NCBI RefSeq assembly: GCF_010119975.1
Contig: NZ_CP048222.1
Location: 5,556,501 to 5,620,500, forward strand
Direction: 5' to 3'
Length of the DNA stretch: 64,000 nucleotides
Origin: Rhodocytophaga rosea
GTDB taxonomy: Bacteria; Bacteroidota; Bacteroidia; Cytophagales; 172606-1
How positions within the stretch are numbered: position 1 is the stretch's first letter; every line of letters begins with the position of its first letter. Shown piece by piece: positions 28,689-37,029 of this stretch. The position numbers were made by a program, and so were the translations under genes. Under the pieces are notes generated by a model. It saw only the letters and a list, made by a program, of their open reading frames with translations, ran no database searches and was not told where the DNA came from.

Positions 28689-29377
28689 TTGAAAATAGTT
28701 TGGTTTATGTAAAATTTCCTGAGTTCAGGCTTAATAGGGTGGTTTCATTTTTTTTCTGATTCTTTATAGTAGGGTAAAGGTCAAAAATCTGGCAAAGATA
28801 ATGATTTTACGTTAGGGTAAGAATGTTTTTTAGATACTGGTAAAAAACATAAACCTGCTATGTCACTTTATTCAGGAGGAGTTTAGCATTGATTAAGCTT
28901 TTCCAGGCAAACTCTCTTATGTTAAGCTACAGGAAAATATAACATTCAAGTATTCACTGTGGAAGAGATAATACTTGAGCAATAGTACTTGGCCTTCTCT
29001 ACTGCAGGTTATTGTTTTGAAACTAATTTATTCGGATTAACGAGCGGGAAAGCATACCTAGATAGACCGGACTGGTCTAAAAATGACACGAATACCCTTG
29101 GCCTTATCGAAGCCTGGCAACTTAAATTGGGTTTTAAAAGATATGGTTTCATGTAGCTTTTTATGATATAAATAAGAGTTATTATGCTCTGTCAGAAGAA
29201 ATCAGGTTGACTTTCTTGCTAGGATAAAAGGGCAAATCGGCCTATCTTTAAGCGACAAGATATTAAATAACACTAAATTTTTGCCGGTTTGTTATTGATA
29301 ACGATCATTAAAATATTTGATAATCAGATATTTGCTGTTCATATGATGCGTAATGTCCACCTTAAATTGTTGTAAGA
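28689..29377. other. 689-base intergenic region with a possible gene remnant
   Basis: Divergent region between pyrH and the antiporter gene. It holds the pyrH promoter. A plus-strand open stretch at 28986-29156 encodes about 56 residues of protein-like sequence (contains RPDWSKNDTNTLGLIEAWQL) but has an in-frame stop just upstream and no good start, so it may be a decayed fragment of an unrecognised gene. The rest shows no structure. Confidence 0.4.
28793..28800 (-). promoter_or_regulatory. Bacteroidota-type -7 element for pyrH-frr
   Basis: On the minus strand the bases read TATCTTTG, a full match to TAnnTTTG. A TTTG at the -33 position is not clear. The predicted transcript start near 28786 leaves a leader of about 98 bases before pyrH. 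Confidence 0.5.
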
Positions 29378-30877
29378 ATGGTTGTACAAATTGAATTAAT
29401 TCTATTAGGCTTAGCTCTCCTTTTCTTTCTGAGTATTTTGGCTGGAAAAGCTGGTCATAGGTTTGGCGTACCTGCCTTACTATTGTTTCTATCTGTGGGT
29501 ATGCTAAGTGGCAGTGATGGATTGGGTATTCAATTTGAAAATATTCAGGTGGCACAGACTATAGGAACAATAGCACTCTGTGTGATACTTTTTTCAGGAG
29601 GGATGGATACCAAGATTTCTGAAATACGCCCGATAATTCCTCAGGGGATCGTTTTAGCGACTTTCGGTGTCTTTTTAACAGCAATCATTACTGGTATTGT
29701 TATATGGTGGGTGCTAGGGTGGACCATGCAAGGAGCAGGTGTTGGATTTTTAACTTCTCTGTTGCTGGCATCAACCATGTCATCTACAGACTCCGCCTCG
29801 GTATTTTCTATTCTGCGCTCTAAAGGAGTGCAACTGAAAAATAACCTCCGGCCTATGCTGGAACTTGAAAGTGGTAGTAACGACCCTATGGCATACGTGC
29901 TTGTTATTACCCTGATAGAAATTATTAAAATGGAAGGCGCCACAAACTATTGGATGGCTGCGGGGATGTTGGTGGTGCAACTTGTAATTGGAGCAGCTGC
30001 AGGTTTTTTATTGGGAAAACTGGCCGTCCGCACAATCAACCGTTTGCAAATTGAAAATGGCTCTCTTTATCCCATCCTGGTTTTTACTTTCTGCATTTTC
30101 ATCTTTTCATTTACCTATTTTATCAAAGGTAACGGGTATCTGGCTGTTTACATAGGTGGACTGGTGATTGGCAATTCCAAATTTGTGCATAAGCGTTCCT
30201 CCCTTAATTTTTTTGATGGCCTGGCCTGGATGAGCCAGTTATTAATGTTCCTGACATTAGGATTGCTTGTTAACCCTCGTGAATTAGTTCCAATTGCTAT
30301 ACCTGGGCTCATTATTAGTTTTTTAATGATATTTGTAACACGTCCGCTTAGTGTTTTTCTTAGTTTATTGCCTTTCCGTCATATGCCGTTTAAGGATAAA
30401 CTCTTTGTGTCGTGGGTAGGTCTCCGAGGGGCTGTTCCCATCATTTTTGCTATACTCCCGCTTGTTGAAAATGTGCCTCATGCGCGCTTAATCTTCAATA
30501 TCGTTTTTTTCTGTACACTTGTTTCCTTGGTAGTTCAAGGAACTTCCCTTTCACAAATGGCGGCCTGGCTTGGCCTGGCTGCTAAGCCAAACCAAATAAA
30601 AGCATTGAAAAATTTTGATGTGGAGTTTTCTGACGAAATAAAATCTGTTACTACTGAAATCAAAATTAATGCTCAATCACTAATTAAAGGAAATCATCTG
30701 ATGGACCTGGAACTACCCGATAAAACTCTGGTTGTAATGGTGAAACGGGATGAAAATTATTTTATTCCAACTGGAAAAACGGTTTTACAGGAAAAGGACA
30801 TTCTTTTAATTATAACAGATGACCATGATGTTTTAATGGAAACATATAAAAATCTGGGCGTTGCTGATAATTTGTAA
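29378..30877 (+). CDS. cvrA: Potassium/proton antiporter of the CvrA/NhaP2 type
   Basis: A 499-residue antiporter with about 12 membrane segments followed by a cytoplasmic TrkA-C regulatory domain (about residues 410-490, VEFSDEIKSVTTEIKI to KDILLIITDDHD). Recognisable conserved pieces include LFSGGMDTKISEIRPI, STDSASVFSILRSKGV, LELESGSNDPMAYVLVI and VSWVGLRGAVPIIFAI, which place it in the CPA1 group with NhaP2/CvrA. These exchange K+ (also Na+ or NH4+) for protons at the inner membrane and help with pH and cation balance. TrkA-C may sense nucleotides. It converges on the next antiporter gene with 38 bases between their ends. Confidence 0.92.
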   Translation: MVVQIELILLGLALLFFLSILAGKAGHRFGVPALLLFLSVGMLSGSDGLGIQFENIQVAQTIGTIALCVILFSGGMDTKISEIRPIIPQGIVLATFGVFLTAIITGIVIWWVLGWTMQGAGVGFLTSLLLASTMSSTDSASVFSILRSKGVQLKNNLRPMLELESGSNDPMAYVLVITLIEIIKMEGATNYWMAAGMLVVQLVIGAAAGFLLGKLAVRTINRLQIENGSLYPILVFTFCIFIFSFTYFIKGNGYLAVYIGGLVIGNSKFVHKRSSLNFFDGLAWMSQLLMFLTLGLLVNPRELVPIAIPGLIISFLMIFVTRPLSVFLSLLPFRHMPFKDKLFVSWVGLRGAVPIIFAILPLVENVPHARLIFNIVFFCTLVSLVVQGTSLSQMAAWLGLAAKPNQIKALKNFDVEFSDEIKSVTTEIKINAQSLIKGNHLMDLELPDKTLVVMVKRDENYFIPTGKTVLQEKDILLIITDDHDVLMETYKNLGVADNL

Positions 30878-30915
30878 TAAGAAATGCAATAGATAAAGAT
30901 GTGGGATAAGGAGGC

Positions 30916-32517
30916 TTAACTGGCATCTTTTTCCAGAACCACTCTGGCTTCTTCCAGGTCAAGTTCATACTCCAGGCGTCGCAGTACTTCATCGCTGATC
31001 TTACCTTCTTTCCGGAGTCCGATCACCAGAGTACGTTCTATATTAATGAGTTCATGTTGCAGGCTATGGAACTGGATAATTTGTTCTTCATCAATGCGTG
31101 GTTTGGCTTTGGTACCCTTCTGCTTCATAAGCCGCGAAATCCGGATTTCATATTTGGTTTTGATCTGTGCCAGCACTTCATCGGTTACAACGCCGTAGGA
31201 AAAGTTTTCTTCGATATAGGTAATGGCCGCTGTAGCGATTTTCATCCTGGCATCCAGTTCTTCTGTATGGGCACTTCCATCTGGTTTGATACCCAGCCAG
31301 CGGACCAGGAAGGGCAAACTTAATCCCTGCAAAACGAGTGTAGAGAGAATTACACAAAAAGTCAGAAAAAGAATCAGGTTCCGTTCCGGAAAAGGAGTGG
31401 TGCCATCTATGGTTAAAGGCAAAGATAAAGCTGCTGCCAGAGATACTACTCCCCGCATGCCTGTCCAGGCCACGATGCTTACCAGTTTAATATTGGTTTC
31501 CGGTTCCTGCTGCCGGACTTTCCAACTCAGTAGCCTTGGAAAATAAGCGCCGGGATATACCCAGATTAATCTTCCTACAATTACAGCCAGGCTGATGATG
31601 GCACCATACCCAATGAGCGTTCCCCAGGAATATTGACTAATACCTTCTACAATGGAAGGCAACTGAAGTCCTATCAGCGTGAATACAACGCCATTCAGCA
31701 GAAAAATGATAGAATTCCATACCGCTACTGCCTGCATACGGCTTTGGTGAGAAAATATTTCAGAAGACCGTACGGTAATAAACAATCCTGTAGTTACCAC
31801 TGCCAGCACACCCGATACATGCAGTTCTTCGGCGATCAGGTAAGAGATAAAAGGTGTAAGCAAAGTAAGACTGGTATCTACAATGGGGTTATTAGGTGTT
31901 ATTTTATGCACCCATACCACTACCCATCCTATAAGTAAGCCTATCAGCACACCTACAACTGCTACCCACACAAATTGCAAACTGGCTTCCCATAAGATAA
32001 ACTGTCCGGTAGTAACAGCCGCTACCGCATAGCGGAAGGCAATCAGGCCTGTGGCATCATTTACCAGGCTTTCCCCTTCCAGTACGGTGATCACCCTTCT
32101 GGGAACGCCCAGGCCTTTGGTGGCGCTGGTTGCTGCTACGGCATCTGGCGGCGAAATAATGGCGCCCAATACAAAAGCCACCGGCCACGAAAATCCCGGA
32201 ATAAAATAATGCGCCACCACAGCAACTGCGGTTGTAGTAAAAAGCACACAGCCTATAGCAAGAAGAGTAATCGGACGTTTGGCGGCTTTGAAATCAGGCC
32301 AGGAGGTATACCAGGCGGCTGAGTATAACAATGGCGGCAGAAAAATGAGAAATACCACTTCCGGACTTAGTTCTACATGAGGTAAACCCGGAATCAGGCC
32401 AATTGCAATGCCGGCTAATACCAGAAGAATGGGGTAAGGAATTTTAACTTTGTCGGTGACCTGCGCCAGGGCAGTAATAACAGCAAGCAGTACAATTATA
32501 ATTTCAATGTCGCGCAT
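30916..32517 (-). CDS. Na+/H+ antiporter, CPA1 family
   Basis: A 533-residue cation/proton antiporter with about 12 membrane segments and a C-terminal cytoplasmic helical tail of about 110 residues. Conserved motifs are FLPPLLYSAAWYTSW, GAIISPPDAVAATS, VLEGESLVNDATGLIAFRYAV (the ND pair thought to bind the cation) and WTGMRGVVSLAAALSLPL. It resembles bacterial YjcE/NhaP-type Na+/H+ exchangers. It differs from the convergent CvrA-type neighbour in lacking the TrkA-C domain. The tail is Lys/Glu-rich and could be regulatory. Confidence 0.93.
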   Translation of the reverse strand: MRDIEIIIVLLAVITALAQVTDKVKIPYPILLVLAGIAIGLIPGLPHVELSPEVVFLIFLPPLLYSAAWYTSWPDFKAAKRPITLLAIGCVLFTTTAVAVVAHYFIPGFSWPVAFVLGAIISPPDAVAATSATKGLGVPRRVITVLEGESLVNDATGLIAFRYAVAAVTTGQFILWEASLQFVWVAVVGVLIGLLIGWVVVWVHKITPNNPIVDTSLTLLTPFISYLIAEELHVSGVLAVVTTGLFITVRSSEIFSHQSRMQAVAVWNSIIFLLNGVVFTLIGLQLPSIVEGISQYSWGTLIGYGAIISLAVIVGRLIWVYPGAYFPRLLSWKVRQQEPETNIKLVSIVAWTGMRGVVSLAAALSLPLTIDGTTPFPERNLILFLTFCVILSTLVLQGLSLPFLVRWLGIKPDGSAHTEELDARMKIATAAITYIEENFSYGVVTDEVLAQIKTKYEIRISRLMKQKGTKAKPRIDEEQIIQFHSLQHELINIERTLVIGLRKEGKISDEVLRRLEYELDLEEARVVLEKDAS

Positions 32518-32719
32518 ATGCTTCGGAGAGCAATGTGTAGAAGTATTAGTTTTATAAGTAATGAAAATTATCTGCTTATAGGCAGATGGTTGTTATGAAA
32601 TGGTTGGAAACCAGAGAACAAGATAAGGGTTCTGAGTTACTTTATAAAACTCAGTTATCAGTCTCTTTTAAAGAAACTATGTATAGGTATGCAAGCTATT
32701 AATTTTAACAGTATAAAAC

Positions 32720-32758
32720 AAAAGCGGCAGATGAATGATCACCTGCCGCTTTTTTGTG
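32720..32758 (-). terminator. Terminator of the desaturase gene
   Basis: AAAGCGGCAG and CTGCCGCTTT form a perfect stem with a 14-base loop. It lies just downstream of the minus-strand desaturase gene; minus-strand reading runs into a T-rich tail. A second T-run on the plus side makes it potentially bidirectional. Confidence 0.85.
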
Positions 32759-32772
32759 AAAATATTGTATGC

Positions 32773-33525
32773 TTATGCTTTTACCTTCACTGGTTTCAGC
32801 TTAATAATACGAACCATATGTAAAAATTTAATGACAGGATATACCGGATCAAACTCAAACCATTTGGCACCGAAGTTCACCCGGTTCGGCAATTTGTGAT
32901 GGTTATTCTGGAACAGTTCGCCCAGCATCAGCACATCAAATACCAGAGAGTTTTTAGATTTATCGTGGTTATCAAAGTTGGCATAGCCATATTTATGTCC
33001 GCTCCAGTTTACAATCGCTCCGTGTACTGGTCCCATCAGGAAGTGAACCGGAAGCAGAAAGAAGAAAGCCCAGTGCATATCAGCATACAGGTAACAAAGT
33101 ACATACACCAATACATAAAAAGTACCCCAGGCAATTCTTGAAATATAGGAATCACCTATTTTTTCCATTCTTTCCCATACCGGATAATCCCTGTCGAACT
33201 GTGGGTCCGGATCAACAGTGCCTTTGGCAAACCCGTTATAAATATCTTTTGTCTCCCACATCATCGTAAACAGATTTTCTGTGTGATGAGGAGAATGAGG
33301 GTCTTTATCTGTATCGCTGTAGGCATGGTGCATGCGGTGCAGAATGGCATATGCCCTTGGACTTAGATAAGAAGATCCTTGTGTAGCATAGGTGAGAAAA
33401 AAGAAAAACTTTTCCCAGAAAGGATTCATCGTAAACATCTTGTGTGCCGAATAGCGGTGCAGAAAGAAAGTCTGGCAGAACAGAGATAAATACCAGTGGG
33501 CAAAGAAGAAAACTAAAATAATCAC
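32773..33525 (-). CDS. Fatty acid (acyl-CoA type) desaturase
   Basis: A 250-residue membrane di-iron desaturase of the delta-9 acyl-CoA/acyl-lipid class, which introduces a double bond to adjust membrane fluidity. The three histidine boxes are present: HRYSAH (23-28), HRMHH (63-67, followed by AYSDTDKDPHSP) and NNHHKLP (207-213). Hydrophobic helices flank the boxes. It is shorter than eukaryotic forms but normal for bacteria. It is monocistronic, with its own terminator, next to the unrelated DUF4159 gene 300 bases upstream. Confidence 0.94.
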   Translation of the reverse strand: MIILVFFFAHWYLSLFCQTFFLHRYSAHKMFTMNPFWEKFFFFLTYATQGSSYLSPRAYAILHRMHHAYSDTDKDPHSPHHTENLFTMMWETKDIYNGFAKGTVDPDPQFDRDYPVWERMEKIGDSYISRIAWGTFYVLVYVLCYLYADMHWAFFFLLPVHFLMGPVHGAIVNWSGHKYGYANFDNHDKSKNSLVFDVLMLGELFQNNHHKLPNRVNFGAKWFEFDPVYPVIKFLHMVRIIKLKPVKVKA

Positions 33526-33824
33526 GTATTAATAAATTTAGGTTAAAATTAGAACTTATATAGGTTAAGAAGCTGTGAAGCTAAAATGTTTACGGAATTG
33601 AGGAAATTTTTGTCAACTATTGTATGAGAAAAATTTTACGGCTGTTACGCAAAGTAAATAAATAATTATTTAATTGAAAAATAAGTTCAGAAAAGCCCGA
33701 AAACTATTGAAAATTTATATATAATTGGCTGACTGTGCGACTGTTGTTTAGTAAATATGGCTTACACAATTATGCTGTAACTACTCGGTTTTTTGATAAA
33801 AAAAGTATCCGGAATTACACAAAC

Positions 33825-34517
33825 TTAATAATTGGTAAGAGCGAAATACAGCAGATTAGCTCCCATTTTTAAAGCTTCCTGGCGTTTTTCTTCAGGATCG
33901 TTATGCACCGACTGGTCTTCCCATCCGTTGCCTAAGTCTGTTTCAAAGCTGTAAAAACATATCAGTCTTCCTTCATAAATCAATCCGAATCCCTGGCTGG
34001 GTTTTCCGTCATGTTCGTGGATTTTGGGTAAGCCGTTTGCAAAATTATATTTCTGATGATATACCGGATGGTTAAAGGGAAGTTCGATAAAGGTGAGTTC
34101 GGGAAATACTTTTTTCATTTCCAGGCGGATGAATTTATCCAGCCCATAGTTATCATCAATGTGGAGAAAGCCACCAGACATCAGGTACTTTCGCAGATTA
34201 CGTGCTTCAGCATCTGTAAACACTACGTTTCCATGGCCGGTCATATGCACAAAAGGATAGGAGAAAATTTCCGGGCTGCCTACATCTACTACTTCTTCTT
34301 CCGGCGCAATATTCATTTTTAGGTTTTTATTGCAGAAATTAATCAGATTGGGTATAGAGGTTTTATTGGCATACCAGTCGCCGCCACCATTATATTTGAG
34401 CTTGGCAATTTTATATGATGGCACCTGTGCTACACTTTGCTTAGTAAGCAGCAGAACCAGCGCACTCAGGAGAAACAGGAAGGTTTTATAGAAAGAAGAA
34501 TTATTAATTGTATACAT
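33825..34517 (-). CDS. Exported DUF4159 protein
   Basis: A 230-residue protein with an N-terminal signal peptide (about 10-30, ending SVAQV). The rest matches the DUF4159 domain: YKIAKLKYNGGGDWYANKTSIPNLI, VHMTGHGNVVFTDAEARNLRKYL, GGFLHIDDNYGLDKFI and the C-terminal GLIYEGRLICFYSFETDLGNGWED. This domain has a class-I glutamine-amidotransferase-like fold without an obvious catalytic cysteine, and its function is unknown. In the minus direction it follows rsmE by about 106 bases. A periplasmic binding or scaffolding role is a guess. Confidence 0.88.
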   Translation of the reverse strand: MYTINNSSFYKTFLFLLSALVLLLTKQSVAQVPSYKIAKLKYNGGGDWYANKTSIPNLINFCNKNLKMNIAPEEEVVDVGSPEIFSYPFVHMTGHGNVVFTDAEARNLRKYLMSGGFLHIDDNYGLDKFIRLEMKKVFPELTFIELPFNHPVYHQKYNFANGLPKIHEHDGKPSQGFGLIYEGRLICFYSFETDLGNGWEDQSVHNDPEEKRQEALKMGANLLYFALTNY

Positions 34518-34623
34518 AGATTGAATAAAACAGATCAGAAAAGTAACACAAAACTTTTGTTTTCAGAAATCTAAGTTTACCCTTTTCAGAGACCAGATAC
34601 TAAAAACTGAAGACTATTTCCTA

Positions 34624-35325
34624 CTAACGGCTGTTGATCAGATTTAATATGTGGCAGGCTACGATTCCTGCAGTTTCGGTGCGTAACCGGCTTTCACCCA
34701 GACTTACAGCTAAAAATCCTTTTGCCTGGGCGAGTCTGATTTCTTCCGGAGAAAAATCTCCTTCCGGGCCAATCAACACACAATATTCTTTACCTTGTTG
34801 AGCAAGCTGCTGTAATAATTCCCGCTTTCCTTCTTCCAAATGCGCAATAAACCGCTGTTCGGGCAAGGGTTGTTCTATAAATTTTTTATAGGAAATAATT
34901 TCATGAATAGCTGGTAATCTGCTTTTCAGCGATTGTTTCATGGCTGCTATTGCGATTTTTTCTACCCGGTCTGTTTTAAAAAACTTCCGTTCGGAATGTT
35001 CACAGGCGATAAAGCTGATTTCATCTACGCCGAGTTCCACACATTTTTCTACCATCCATTCGGTACGGTCAGCATTTTTGGTGGGTGCAATGGCTATATG
35101 GATTGTATACGGTTTATAAGATTCTGTTTGTGTAGAAATGATCTGTAGCTGGCATTTTTTAGGATCTTCTGTCAGCAGCCGCGTTTCAAAAATGTTTCCA
35201 TTTCCGTCGGTGACATGCACTATATCTCCCTTTTTTATGCGCAATACTTTCAGGCAATGCCTGGCTTCATCCTCTAGCAGGAAAGGAGCTTGTATATTAA
35301 AATCGGGGTTATAAAATAATTGCAT
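34624..35325 (-). CDS. rsmE: 16S rRNA (uracil-1498-N3)-methyltransferase
   Basis: RsmE methylates U1498 of 16S rRNA with S-adenosylmethionine. I start it at the ATG at 35325 (233 residues, MQLFYNPDFNIQAPFLLEDEA), because RsmE proteins begin this way; the frame is open to an upstream ATG at 35346. An N-terminal PUA-like domain (HCLKVLRIKKGD) is followed by a SPOUT knot fold with the cofactor loop VLIGPEGDFSPEE and the ending LGESRLRTETAGIVACHIL. Upstream sits the inverted-repeat element. Confidence 0.95.
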   Translation of the reverse strand: MQLFYNPDFNIQAPFLLEDEARHCLKVLRIKKGDIVHVTDGNGNIFETRLLTEDPKKCQLQIISTQTESYKPYTIHIAIAPTKNADRTEWMVEKCVELGVDEISFIACEHSERKFFKTDRVEKIAIAAMKQSLKSRLPAIHEIISYKKFIEQPLPEQRFIAHLEEGKRELLQQLAQQGKEYCVLIGPEGDFSPEEIRLAQAKGFLAVSLGESRLRTETAGIVACHILNLINSR

Positions 35326-35382
35326 AGAATAGTTATTTTCAAACAAGCAAACCTTACTGCCTACCTTACCTTAACGCCGTCC

Positions 35383-35773
35383 TACTTTTATTTTGCATGC
35401 CCAAAATAAAAGTAGCAAAACAAAAGGGCAGCACCAATAGAGACTTTTTTCACGCCAGATAAAATCATCGCGCATTCCTCCGGCCTACGCCACAGGCCAA
35501 AAAAGTCCGCGCTATTGCTGCACCATCAGCCGCACCCTTGCTTTACCTCTAAATTGTGTGTAATATAAGAAGTGAATTAATTTTAAAAGTTGTGAGTAGA
35601 AAGAATCTATAAACAAGAATCGAAGCAAGTAACCATAACATTAAATAAAACAAATATTCCATGCGGGTTAGGATAAATGAAAAGCGGGGCGAGGGTAGGA
35701 TAGAGCCAGGAAGCATTTTTCATTTTGCCCTTTTGTTTTGTTACTTTTATTTTGGGCATGCAAAATAAAAGTA
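35383..35773. repeat. 391-bp element bounded by near-identical 48-base inverted repeats
   Basis: The left end (35383-35430) and right end (35726-35773) are reverse complements in 47 of 48 positions. Each arm itself holds a dyad: ACTTTTATTTT and AAAATAAAAGT around a CATG-containing centre. The interior next to the left arm folds again: GACTTTTTT (35442-35450) with AAAAAAGTC (35499-35507), flanked by CAATAG/CTATTG, with GGCCT/AGGCC inside. No transposase is present; short frames reading MPKIKVTKQKG-like peptides are byproducts of the arms. It resembles a MITE-like, non-autonomous repeat. Confidence 0.75.
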
Positions 35774-35891
35774 AAAGCTGGTAAGTGATGGACATACAAA
35801 TGATTTAAACTTAAAACTAAGTATATACCAGCCTTTCCTAGAGATATGGTAATCAGTAGGCTTTCCAACCCATCAACATCGTTGCATTAGA

Positions 35892-36803
35892 TTACTTTGT
35901 TAATGCCTGGAAAATGCTTTCCAGGTTTTTTTCCTCCTGTTTGATACCTATAAGCGTCCAGCTGTTTTCTGCGGCTAAGCGGAATATATCCGGACGAATG
36001 TCAATAGAGCCATCCGTATCTATTTCATATTTTCCTGTTCCTTTTTCGCGAAGATTTTGTACCCCAGGCAAGGCAGCCAGCTTGTCTGTTTGAATCTGGT
36101 GGTTAAATTCCAGAAAAATAGTCTGGGTGCTACGCTGAAACTGATACAATTCCTGCACCGGACTGTCGGCTACAATTTTGCCCAGGTTAATAATAATTAC
36201 CCTATCACAGATGGCTTCTACTTCCTGCATAATGTGAGTAGAGAATATTACTGTTTTTTGCCGGCCGGTTTCCTTAATTACCTGCCGTATTTCCACAATC
36301 TGGTTGGGATCGAGTCCGGTGGTGGGTTCATCGAGAATGAGTACCTGCGGATCATGAATGAGCGACTGCGCCAGTCCTACCCGTTGCCGGTAACCTTTGG
36401 ATAGCGAACCTATCTTTTTTCCTTGTTCCCTTCCTAAGCCACATAAATCTATCATCTCCTTTACCCGGTTTGGCAGCGTTTTTCTATTGAGTTTATGCAA
36501 GGAGCCAATGAAGTGTAAATATTCATGCACATACATATCCAGATACAGTGGATTATGCTCCGGCAGATAGCCAATATTCCGCCGTACGTCCATTGGTGAG
36601 TTTACTACGTCGTATCCGCATACCTGTACCTGTCCATTGGTAGGAGGAAGGTAACAGGTAATAATCTTCATGGTCGTGGATTTTCCGGCACCATTCGGAC
36701 CCAGAAAACCTACCACCTGGCCAGGATGGGCTTGAAAAGAAATGCCATCTACCGCTTTTTGAGCGCCATACATTTTAGTAAGTGCTGTGATTACTACCGA
36801 CAT
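35892..36803 (-). CDS. gldA: Gliding-motility ABC transporter ATP-binding protein GldA
   Basis: A 303-residue ABC ATPase matching GldA, a subunit of the GldAFG transporter needed for gliding in flavobacteria and present in many Cytophagales. Walker A is GFLGPNGAGKST, the signature is LSKGYRQRVGLAQSL, Walker B is VLILDEPTTGLDP, and the H-loop lies in VIFSTHIMQEVEAICDR. The GldA-like stretch GYLPEHNPLYLDMYVHEYLHF is distinctive. The C-terminal 80 residues form a small accessory domain. GldF and GldG membrane partners are not adjacent. It may alternatively act as a general ABC-2 exporter ATPase. Confidence 0.88.
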   Translation of the reverse strand: MSVVITALTKMYGAQKAVDGISFQAHPGQVVGFLGPNGAGKSTTMKIITCYLPPTNGQVQVCGYDVVNSPMDVRRNIGYLPEHNPLYLDMYVHEYLHFIGSLHKLNRKTLPNRVKEMIDLCGLGREQGKKIGSLSKGYRQRVGLAQSLIHDPQVLILDEPTTGLDPNQIVEIRQVIKETGRQKTVIFSTHIMQEVEAICDRVIIINLGKIVADSPVQELYQFQRSTQTIFLEFNHQIQTDKLAALPGVQNLREKGTGKYEIDTDGSIDIRPDIFRLAAENSWTLIGIKQEEKNLESIFQALTK

Positions 36804-36999
36804 AAATAAATGTCCCTTTTACTGCTGGGCTACGTTTTTGTATGGAAAAATTAAGTCTGCAATATAAAACTGCTTTGCAATTGTTACCTACTATAACTAA
36901 ACAAATAAAAAATATACTTTACGTATTTTCAATTTATTCACTAACAGTTCTTTAATGGAATATTTATAAAACCTACAAGTAAAATTTGCTAGTTCTTCG

Positions 37000-37007
37000 T
37001 AGCTTTG
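37000..37007 (+). promoter_or_regulatory. Bacteroidota-type -7 element for typA
   Basis: TAGCTTTG is a full match to TAnnTTTG. The predicted transcript start is near 37014, giving a leader of about 16-20 bases before the typA ATG at 37030. The -33 element is weak. Confidence 0.5.
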
Positions 37008-37029
37008 CGGCTCAATTCAAAAACTTACA

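Noticed and set aside
29292-29555. 87-codon minus frame overlapping the antiporter start
   Set aside because: It overlaps the conserved N-terminal membrane helix of the antiporter and has no own promoter or domain.
35607-35868. Short minus frames with a KIKVTKQKG-like peptide next to gldA
   Set aside because: They arise from translating the inverted-repeat arm and have no independent gene features.
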